From Phoronis pallida (Eukaryota > Phoronida > Phoronidae), in the NCBI GenBank assembly GCA_028565715.1, contig JAOXYC010038899.1, positions 1-14,935 of the forward strand: a stretch of 14,935 nucleotides of DNA, in the 5' to 3' direction. Shown here one piece after another: positions 1-9,100 of the stretch. Every line of letters begins with the position of its first letter. Positions within the stretch are counted from its first letter, which is position 1. A model generated the notes under the pieces. It searched no databases and was not told the origin of the DNA. It saw only the letters and a list, made by a program, of their open reading frames with translations. A program made the position numbers and the translations under genes.

Positions 1-829
1 GAAATTTAAATCCAGTTCATCATGTAGTAAAACAAGTTTAATTGAAAAGTTGAACATGTTTGATTTAAGCCATAAGATCAGAGTCAAAATTGATTTGTAG
101 CTTAGGGTTTTCATTAATTAGAGCTAGCGATTCCAGAGAGACAGGTGGGTATAGGGGCTAATGAATACTGCTTATATTAACATCTATTGTTTTGAAATAT
201 GAGATGTGTATCAATCTAAATTAGACAGAAAATATTTTCATCACGGTAAATATATGAAAGTATCTGGGAATATTTTGCGCAAAATAAGATTTGTTCTACT
301 TCAGAACCAACATTCAATCTTCATATTTACTCCAAGGGGGATTCTAGTCACATGCCCCAATGTGAAATATTTCCTTTAGATAGATGCGTTCCCAAGCGTT
401 TTGATAAGATCGTGCCTTCTGGGTAAAATGTTCATCCTTTTCTTTAGGATTAAAACAATCTTAGGCTTGTCTTTCCAAAATATACGCCTAGTGTTTGTAA
501 ATGGGGTTGCCCAACAGTGATCTTATTTGTATCAAAATAGGTTCAGTCAGGTGAACTTGTTTGCTTATTCAAGTGATCGTATTGTATAACAACTTTACCA
601 TAATAGTAGATTGTATTGGGAAGCCCTTATGTTCAGTATATGGCATTCATTAGGAAGTTTTCATAGAGTTTGGACGAATCCTTGTTCCAGAATAGAAAAG
701 TTACATGATCCTCCATTATAATTTTTTAAAATCTTGTTTCTTTATTTCATATTTATTGATGGTATGGATTGAAGGTCACAGAGTTCTGTTCAGATTTTGA
801 GCAACCAATCATATGACCTCAGTTATCTA
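1..829. other. AT-rich sequence without recognisable features
   Basis: No convincing exon, RNA gene or repeat was found. Short open frames have no family resemblance. It is probably part of a long LARP1 intron, given that the first visible exon at 6086 begins mid-codon, but intergenic sequence cannot be excluded. Confidence 0.5.
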
Positions 830-1074
830 TTTTTCTCACATGATAAGTTCAATCTCAAATGTATTATTGAAAATAACACACTCTGACGGATCACTGTATT
901 CATACGCGACTCGTTTTTTCTTTGACAACGCGTCATCACTGCTTTATGTGAGATAAAGAACAATAAACTTGTCGTTACTAAATAATAAATTTCTCAAAAC
1001 TCGTCAAAATCCTCGCCAAAGGCTCGGATTTTGAGAAATGTATTATTCAATAACACTAGTTAATTATCCTCTAT
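830..1074. mobile_element. MITE-like repeat, copy A
   Basis: About 245 bp that recurs in the same orientation at 9846-10121. The left part starts TTTTTCTCACATGAT and has the inverse-like TTATGTGAGATAAA near 941. The right part is an imperfect inverted repeat around 981-1055: AATAATAAATTTCT, then AGAAATGTATTATT, around a CAAAATCC/GGATTTTG stem. There is no coding capacity. It is probably a non-autonomous DNA transposon. Confidence 0.75.
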
Positions 1075-1411
1075 ATCTGATACCGTAATATTTCGGGTCA
1101 CTCGTTAAAAGTTTATATACACATGTCTTTTCTTGATTTGACTATTGTGTGATTCTTTAGAATTGTTGTAGATGACCTGTTTTTGTTAGTTAGGCAATTT
1201 TTTCTTTTCACTGCATCAGGTTCTTATCATTTGCTCCTACGCTCTGTTCTTCGGAGCACTGTCGGTTTAAACATTGCCCACATTTTCATCACCAAAATCC
1301 AATACACCGCACACCGAGTTCTATATTCTTGGACACCATTATTGGAATGTCATATTAAACAGAACTCGTTAAAATGAAAGGATTCTGCCGACTAATACTA
1401 AGGCCACCATT

Positions 1412-1693
1412 ACCGTATAGCCCCGCAATTGAGCGCATGCGTCTATATGCAAAATAATGTATTTTTCTCTCAAAATTTGTCAACTAAACTTCCCGCAAAA
1501 TAGGCGCATGGGCCTAAAGGTTTCGCAATTAGGCCCATGTTAACCGGGCTCTCCAGATATAGACTTTTGACATGTTAAATTCAACACTCGTTTTAATCAA
1601 TTGTCCTGCATAATAGGCGCATGGGCTATAGGTTCCGGGATCAGGCGCGTATCCACAATTAGGCGCATGCGCTTAATTGCGGGGCTAAACGGT
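1412..1693. mobile_element. MITE with 30-bp terminal inverted repeats
   Basis: The ends 1412-1441 and 1664-1693 are inverted repeats matching at 28 of 30 positions, starting ACCGTATAGCCCCGC on the left. The interior holds a repeated motif AATAGGCGCATGGG at 1499 and 1612, plus further CGCATG and inverted GGCCCATG copies. The element is far richer in GC than its surroundings. No open frame is present, so it is a non-autonomous element. Confidence 0.8.
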
Positions 1694-2028
1694 CGGTATG
1701 TATATAAATCACTGCAGGGAAAATGTATTTGGATGCATCTCCTACCACTAGAAAGTTATTGCTAATTAAATATTAGAAGCTGAGTGATGCGATTTAATGC
1801 TTTGAAAGAGCAGGGCTGATGTTTCACATAATTTAAACATGTTTCTATATGACTCCAGTTTTATGTATGTGGGTATTATAATGTAAATTGATTGAAATTG
1901 ACACATATATGACAGCATGACTGTAATCACAAACACTTCATGCATGAGAGAGATTTTGAACTAACATACAATTTCTGAGGAAAAGCACAATACAAATTTC
2001 ACTTTTTGGTGATGCGTGAATGCATCAT
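1694..2028. other. AT-rich spacer, nothing recognised
   Basis: No exon, repeat or RNA signature was seen here. It separates the GC-rich MITE from the small foldback element. Confidence 0.5.
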
Positions 2029-2162
2029 GTCTCCTCGTTGGTACAGATCGGGTGTCAAAATTCAAATCTTAAAATTAGAATTTTTGTTTTTCATCAAAGA
2101 CTCATACACACAATTTCTAGTTGATTTGAATTTTGATGCCAGATCGTTACCAACGATGTTAC
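2029..2162. mobile_element. Short foldback element related to the one at 3321-3676
   Basis: The left arm GTCTCCTCGTTGG and following bases form an imperfect inverted repeat with the right arm ending ACCAACGATGTTAC. Both arms match those of the larger foldback element downstream, including GTCAAAATTCAAATC on the left and TTTCTAGTTGATTT on the right. The middle of the larger copy is missing here, so this is an internally deleted member of the family. Confidence 0.75.
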
Positions 2163-3320
2163 TCTCACTTTTTTGGATGCAAATTGAATTTCATTGTAAA
2201 TGATCAGTTGTTCAAAGTTACTATGGTGAATGTCGTAGCAGTGGATTAAAGAATTGTATTAAAACATGCTTGCTTTCACCTGTGACCAGTTGTTGACCTC
2301 ATTGGAGTGTGTATGCCTTGCACAGGAGTTCATTTGTCTTCTGGTCTTATGCACTCCTTGATCTATAAATACTATAAATAGGTCAACTGAAATTGAAATT
2401 CAATATCAAGATTGCAAGGTGAACAGTATGATTTTTAAAAGTAACAGGTAAATTTTGGTTCTCGTATCAATATTCAAAATGGCTTGTGTTTTTATTTTCA
2501 CATTTCCATGTTAAGTGTGCTTGGGAATTGTGCTAAGAGTTCAAGCACTTTCTCTTTGAATTGAAAATCTAAACTAGCTAGTGTTTCCCTGAATATTTCT
2601 GCATTATTTCAGGCAATGATATATGGCCTCTGTCCATTATTTTACAACTTCATAATGAAGCCACCCCACGCTACATCTGCCTTGCTACAACCGTTGAAGC
2701 TCTCAGACCAGCCTAGCTATTCCTAGAGCATTCGGCAGCTGCAGGAATTCCCAGTCTCGTACTATCCACATGTACAAAGCGCAGCATGTTTACTGTGGCC
2801 CCCTGTCTACAATGCTGATAGCAATCATTTGTCCCCTTTTCTAACGCCGATTGCAAAAGTCCAACAGGTTGTGCGCTCTCATTTCCTGGTACGTTGCTTT
2901 GACCACCAGACACGATGATTTCTAACAATTTATTCAATTATGTCTGGTTTTCTTGAAAAACTTGTATTCACCAGGAAATTTGCATGTAGGCTAAATTAAA
3001 TGGTTTTTCATCTGTCATTGATTTTTTGTGAATGGAAACTTTCGTGGTGATTATGATTTCTGAGGTCTGAAGAAATGTTATCGATTGACCAAGTGGATTT
3101 TGTACATTGCAATTGCATTGGAGGTAAATTTATGAATTAAAACAAGATTTACAGGGGAGACCACTACAACATTTAAACAAAATATATAGAATACATGGTA
3201 AGAAGGGGTCACACCATGTCTTCCATCACTAACTGAATGACTCTGCGGGTTAAAACAAAGAAATTGCTAAATTCATGGAATTATTTCATATATATCTACC
3301 AAAAAATTAAAATTTCATTC
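2163..3320. other. Spacer with one higher-GC segment of unknown origin (about 2640-2935)
   Basis: Most of this stretch is AT-rich and unrecognised. From about 2640 to 2935 the base composition is more balanced. On the minus strand, 2713-2937 stays open for 74 codons and reads SGGQSNVPGNESAQPVGLL near its start. I do not recognise the family, there is no ATG start, and splice sites are not evident. It could be a fragment of an old transposon or of a processed gene, or chance. Confidence 0.3.
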
Positions 3321-3676
3321 AAAGATACTGTCTCCTCGGTGAGGATCTGGGGTCAAAATTCAAATCAACTGGAAATTGTGTGTACAAGACCTTTGATGAA
3401 TATAATTAGCCTGCATCTAAGTAAACAAAATTTAAAAAATTGGTAAAGGGGTAAATTTGAGCTTTTTATCCCAAAAAAGTGTAAATTTCGAAAACCTACT
3501 CGTACGAGAAGGTTTTTTTGGGTACAAAGATCTCAAATTTACCCCTTTACCGATTTTTTCGAATTTTTTGGCTATGATGTAGGTTTATTATATTCATCAA
3601 AGGACTCAAACACAAAATTTCTAGTTGATTTAAATTTTGACACCCAGATCCTCACCAACGAGGAGACAGTATCTTT
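3321..3676. mobile_element. Foldback MITE, long hairpin
   Basis: The arms are inverted repeats beginning AAAGATACTGTCTCCTCGG on the left and ending GAGGAGACAGTATCTTT on the right. Inside, GGTAAAGGGGTAAATTTGA (3442) is mirrored by TCAAATTTACCCCTTTACC (3532), and the centre is the palindrome CTCGTACGAG (3499-3508). The whole unit could fold into one long interrupted hairpin. A deleted relative lies at 2029-2162. Confidence 0.82.
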
Positions 3677-4352
3677 AAAAGAAAAGACCACTGGTTTGTG
3701 TTTTTTATAAAAAAAAAAACATTTCATTCATCCAACAACAACTCAACCCCTCAATTGCCTGTTTGATCTGGTAAACGTTTTCTTGTGTTCAGTCTCATAT
3801 TTGTCATCAAATCATGATTGATTCTAAATTCATAGATCGCAGCTGTTTACATTATTCTAAAGTCTGTATTGATCTGGCTAACGGTAAACGAGCGAAGTGC
3901 CTGTTGCGTTTGTTGTAAATAGACACACATTCTGTGTAGATAGTTCAGTTGGCCAAGTTGGCCAATGGCTGAATTCAATATTGACCATTGGTTGTCAATT
4001 TCATTTTGTCGGCAAATTTTTAATTATTTTTTTGTAACATATGTTTTCAATATAATGAGTAATAATTAATCGGTTGCGAAGTTTGATTATGTAAATAATT
4101 ATTTATCTGGCCAGGCAACAATGTGATCATGGTTGCCTCAACAGATTACTAATTATTTATATAATATATTTTAATGTAAGTTTCTGGGGTTTTTATTATA
4201 ATGATGCTTTTGAGTGTGATAAAACAGATTAGCAGACAAGCAGTTGTAATCCTTTACCTAAATGTGACCTAAAAAGGTGATCTATTATTGGAGTGCTTTA
4301 CAAAATATGCTGATTAGGTGATCTAGGACTCATAGTTAGGCAAGGTGAATGA
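3677..4352. other. AT-rich spacer with an A-run, nothing recognised
   Basis: It holds a short poly-A run near 3710 and AT-rich sequence, with no splice-bounded coding segment and no clear inverted repeat. Confidence 0.5.
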
Positions 4353-4726
4353 TATCAAGAACCCGTCGCCTTAGAATCTACAACCGCGCCTGCTGCGCCA
4401 CGCTAAAATTGAAGATAATTTTAAAAATAAAGCACAACTCTCGGGGGTTTTAGCATAAAATTAGAGTTCGAGGGATTTTTTTATCGATCTGAAAGTTTCC
4501 TTACAATCGTTGATTGTTAAATTAGTTAATTCGTAATAAATCGATAAATCACCTTCGGCCATGAGGTCTATCACTTTGTAGCAGTTATTCCAAGTGACAC
4601 TTGGTGGCGCATTAGTAGAAATTTGCGGTCTGGGCCAATCAGATTGTATGAAAGTCTGAAAGGTCTACATTGTGATAGTACCCCTCAAACCTCAGTGATA
4701 GATTCTAAGGTGATGGGTTCTTGATA
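4353..4726. mobile_element. MITE with 28-bp terminal inverted repeats
   Basis: The ends 4353-4380 and 4699-4726 are inverted repeats matching at 26 of 28 positions, starting TATCAAGAACCC. Each end terminates in TA, which may be part of the repeat or a TA target duplication as in Tc1/mariner-type insertions (inference). There is no coding capacity. Confidence 0.8.
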
Positions 4727-4833
4727 ATATGTTAGAATTAACAGATCATTTCCATGTTCAATCAAACTGGCATTAAAATACAGGATCTTAAATTTTTGTT
4801 TTCAGAATTCTCTTGCAGTGAGATATATTATAT

Positions 4834-4999
4834 CTTCTCACATGAAACCAAGTACTTTTGGTACAAGTCTAATAAGTTGGTCCCTCGTTTATTGGCGTTA
4901 TTCAGTCAATGTGTTTCCAATGACTGAATAACGGAAGTTATACGAGGGACCAACTTATTAGACTTGTCCCATACTTTTAAGTAAACTTCATGTGAGAAG
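4834..4999. mobile_element. Short palindromic MITE (166 bp)
   Basis: The left arm CTTCTCACATGAA and onwards to GGTCCCTCGT is mirrored by ACGAGGGACC and onwards to TTCATGTGAGAAG. A central stem is formed by TTATTCAGTCA and TGACTGAATAA. The unit is an almost complete hairpin. Its terminal TTCTCACATGA resembles the start of the 830 and 9846 repeats, so the two families may share a transposase. Confidence 0.8.
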
Positions 5000-5329
5000 A
5001 ACTATCTCTTAAAAAATCAAATAAGTTCATTTCTTTAAAATAATTTTTTTTTTGAAAATCCTCAGCATGTCCCTCAGATTTTTCCTAAAGCCAGTTTGTT
5101 GAACTTTATGATGGGACGTCCATGTTGTGTAACTATTCTGTCATTCATATCTCCCAGATATCGCTTTAAGGTATTCTTTCCTTTAGACTTGTAATTATAG
5201 TTCTACTGTGTACTGATTGAATAATATGATCTGGATCATCTGTTTGTTATGTGTTTTGAAAACCTTCAATAGTGGTGTATACTATGACCGTCCGTGTTAG
5301 GGTTGGTTGGTTGGTTGGACGTTCACAAT
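5000..5329. other. AT-rich spacer, nothing recognised
   Basis: This is low-complexity AT-rich sequence ending in a short GGTT repeat (about 5302-5317) that leads into the tandem-repeat block. Confidence 0.5.
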
Positions 5330-5820
5330 TGGTTTCTGACACTTACCTTCAAAACGGCTTGACGGATTTTGATGAAATTTGGAACATATGTTCTTTGTAT
5401 GGATGCGCCGGCACCAGTCGGACTGTCACGATCACTCCAACTCCCCCTGTTGGCAAAATAAGATCAAAATCGCTGTAATTGGTTTCCGCCATTTTTCTTT
5501 GAAACTACATATGTTCTTTGCATAGATGCGCCGGCACCAGTCGATTGTCGGACCGTCAAAATCACTACAACTCTCCCTAGTGGCAAATTTGTTCAAAATT
5601 AATTATCTTCAAAACAGCTTGACGGATTTTGACAAAATTGAGAAAATATGTTCTTTGTACTGATACGCCGGCACCAGTCGATTTTCGGACCGTCACGATC
5701 ACCCCAGCTCCCCCTGTTGGCAAATTAGTTCAAAACCGCTGCAATTGGTTTTCTGTCCATTATCTCTGAAACCCTTTGACGGATTTTGATAAAATTATGC
5801 ACACATGTTCTTGTGTGAAG
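5330..5820. repeat. Diverged tandem repeat, three units plus a partial one
   Basis: The landmark CGCCGGCACCAGTCG recurs at about 5406, 5529 and 5666. The landmark TTGACGGATTTTGA recurs near 5358, 5618 and 5776, and ACATATGTTCTTTG-like bases follow it. Unit length is about 110-155 bp; the second unit lacks the GACGGATTTTG segment. Each unit also shares CTCCCCCTGTTGGCAAA-like bases. Similar GACGGATTTTGAT-containing repeats are common in molluscan DNA (recollection, not checked). Confidence 0.75.
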
Positions 5821-6085
5821 GGAACAATGTTTAACTCTATATTGGTGTATGTTGAGTTGCATACCCCCGTGGGGGCATCTCTTAAGCGTTGCACTAGTTT
5901 TTGAGAAAATTGGATTAAAGATACCAGCTGAAAGCCCATCTTTTATAACCAATTTTCTTGAAAAAAACTACAGAATTCATGTTTTTTGTGGTTGCTCTGG
6001 ATAAATCCTTGTAAGGATTGTCACTTTACTGTTCATTCATAAAGATCATCTTCTTGTTTTAAAAACTGAAACTTTTTCATTACAG

Positions 6086-6141
6086 AAGTGGTTCCGCCTC
6101 CTGTTGTCAAATCCAGCCCCAGGCCACAGAAGGAACACAAG
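6086..6141 (+). CDS. LARP1: LARP1 exon 1 of window (N-terminal linker)
   Basis: The 56-bp exon follows a pyrimidine-rich acceptor ending TTACAG and ends AAG before GTATGG. It starts with two bases that complete a codon from an exon outside the window, then encodes 18 residues, [18 protein letters not shown], and ends in phase 0. The segment is Pro/Lys-rich and probably disordered. The assignment rests on exact phase agreement with the next exon and on its position, because it is too short to identify alone. Confidence 0.8.
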
Positions 6142-9100
6142 GTATGGCTATATCGAACGTGATAATTTGTTTTAAATTGCTGTACACATGTTTTTCTCGT
6201 AAAATATTAACATTTTTCTTAAACCCATAAAAACCATCAAAAAAAATATTAATATACATAACAGTTCTAAAATGTGTCGCTTAGCCAAGTTAATTCTTGA
6301 ATGGAAAATATCCATCCATTTTTCAGTTCCTGGTAAAGATTTAGTTCCGAACTAATTGCGAACAGAGCATTGTTATTCAAAAAATTTTTGTTACAAGCCA
6401 ATATAGAAATATCTATTTTACATGATGAAATAATGACAAGTGTTCTAAGCCTCACGAGCCGTAATAGACAAGCATACAATTCTTAATTAAGTCAAATACT
6501 GGAAAGTTTTTACGCACATGCGACGTTTCACGTGTTAAACTTTTCAGCATTTGACTTAAGAACTTTATTCTCCACCAACTGGATGACTGAGAATCTACAT
6601 TTTATTGTAATAGACAAGCATTTAGGATAAATTTGACTTTTATCTTCACACAAAGTCCCTGAAATGAGGCTTATGAAGTTCTTTAAAATGTCCCTGCTAA
6701 AGTGAGACTGGTAGTCATATAATGAGTCGTAAAAGTCTGAACGTCATGAGTTATACAGAACACCTGTTTCATAAAAATCACACTTGATACTACCATTGTT
6801 TTATGTGAGTATAGGCTGAATAAGCAAAAGAACAACTTAGGTAAAGGTAAAACAGGAGAAATATGTGAATTACAGTGGACACCCGGGTATAAGCCCAGTT
6901 TTATGAGAATTCCAATCTTCAAGCCCATGGGGTTATACCAGGGTGTGTACGGTATTTTGTTATTTAAAGTTGTAGCCATGTTGAAAAAATAAATATCTAG
7001 TTCCTGCTGATACCTCTTTTCATTGTTCAATCGCAAGTAATTGCTGTCTTTCTAGCTTTATTTATTGGTCAAAGTTTCATATGAAATCGGAAGCATTGAA
7101 CGGTTATGAACAAGTATATCAAATTCTAGAAAATTTGCAATAGCAAAGATTTTTAGATAAACTGCCTGCCCCTGATTTATATGCAACAATAACACTTATG
7201 ACAAGTTACAACCCTCATGTGCACCTTTATAAATACAGGGCTTGGGGTACATTCACGTATTATAATAACAATGACGTGATTGGGCAGTTACTGGGTGAGT
7301 TAGAAGTGGCGGATAGAGATTTATTTTGCAAAGATAAAGGAACCTTACACCGAATCAGCAGTGCAGAAAACAGCTGCATTTTCAATCAACTTGTATTAAT
7401 GAGGAACTGCTTCCTAAATACACACATAATATTACATTGGAATTAATTCTGTCTAGAAGATTTTAATTTGGACAGTTGAAGGATTTGAGGCAGTGTTCTC
7501 CATGACCTGTTTTAACATGTCGCCGCGACATGTTTGAAACTTGAAAAATGGCCACGCGACACGTTTGAATGGCCGCGTGACATGTTTGAGAAAAAAAAGA
7601 TTTTTTTTTTTTTTTTTCAATCTGGTGAAAAGTGATAATTTTAGCACCAATTATACCTTAGCATTCCTTAAACTCCTAAGGCCTTCTTTAGTTTTTTAGT
7701 TTATTTTATTAAAATGCTCAGTGTGTCGAAAATTAAGAGAAAATCTTAAATAAAAATTGCAAGACAATGGATTTCACCACCATGCATTCGGTTTTTCGCG
7801 GGACGCGTGTCAAGGTTCACCAAATTATACAATGCGACGTGTTTGAATTTTCTGATGTGGAGAACACTGTGAGGATATGATAACAGGTTGAACTGAAAGT
7901 ATATTGATGAAAACGATTGTTCATATCTCCTGAATATGTTATAAAAATATATTGAATTACATTTAATGTACCGTATATTAAATAAGACTTGGGTCGAATT
8001 AAATATATAAAAGTTTATTGTTTTATTTATTACAGGCGGCAGACTTGATTGTTGATGCTACACAATGGCCAACCCTGAATGAAGTCACTGATGTAAGTGC
8101 ACAATACTAATGTTATTAAAGAGTGATATTACTATAGTTATGAAAACATGTCATAAACATAAGGTACTGTTAAGTATTTAAATTGTTTTGAAGAACTTGC
8201 TGAGATCTTTACTTTTCTCAGAAGGGTACATAATGTTCTCATGATGTCCTAGGCCAGTTGGAAATGCCTTAGCCAGTATTTCACCAACAGGCCTTTAGTT
8301 GGAGGTTGAGATTCCTACTCCAATATAGATTTATCATTTGTATTTCAGCCGGGCGTACAAAAGAAGACTGTCAAATCAGTGCCTAGCTCCCCTGGGAATC
8401 CGAAACCAGCCCCGCCCCCTGAGCCTGCACCGGCCCCGGTGGTAGCCGCCAACCCATCCCCCTCGGACTCGGGCTCAGGCGGGGACGACTCTTCCAAGGA
8501 GAACAAGGAATCGCCAAACGGGGAGGAGGGCGGCAACAGGAGAGCTCCCAAGAAAAAAGGTACAGATTCAGAGGATACAAATGCTCTGTGTTGTCAATCA
8601 CGTAGGTCAAGGGTCGCAAGTACTTTGTTGTCATTAAGGGGGCACCACTGCTGGTCGACACATTGTAAGCAATACTTTGCAGTTTTGTTTCATTTAGAAC
8701 TGTTGTTTAAACAGTAGGTGTAAAAGAAACATAACTGCCAAGTGATATTGAAATGACAGATTTTCAGTTTCACTATTTTAATTCGAATTCATGATCCAGA
8801 AAGACTCTGATGACACTCCCCAAGTGAGTAGAGCAAAAATAATATTAGATGAGTTTCTTGAGTTTACACTGTGTCGGCAGTCATGTGCCCTTGTGTTTTA
8901 ATATAGTGTATCTCTGCACCCTGTTGGCATTTGTTGATGATCTGTACCATATTATAATTTATTGAACTTTCAACAGTTATAAGGTAAGTGAAGAATACAT
9001 TGTAGATGATTCCTGTTTCTGATAATTAAATCCAGGTTGCGTTTTAGATGTGTAAGAAATTGTCAATTGCAAGAGAGGTATACTGACTACACACTTGCAG

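Noticed and set aside
5330-5820. CRISPR-like regular repeat array.
   Set aside because: Units are long, diverged and irregularly spaced, within a eukaryotic gene; it is an ordinary tandem repeat.
6683-7036. A 117-codon minus-strand open frame.
   Set aside because: AT-rich composition, no family resemblance, and it spans the hairpin at 6879-6946; it is most likely chance.
8345-8661. Minus-strand open frames over exon 3.
   Set aside because: They are antisense shadows of the GC-rich Pro/Ser coding exon, with no family resemblance.
8800-8823. A 24-bp candidate microexon between CCAG and GTGAGT reading KDSDDTPQ.
   Set aside because: Exon 3 ends in phase 1, and joining to 8800 in that phase gives a stop after two codons. 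The alternative acceptor at 8767 also runs into TAA.
8930-9022. TTGATGA followed by CTGA about 85 bases later in intron 3.
   Set aside because: Box C lacks the purine, the ends do not form a stem, and there is no similarity to the other three copies.
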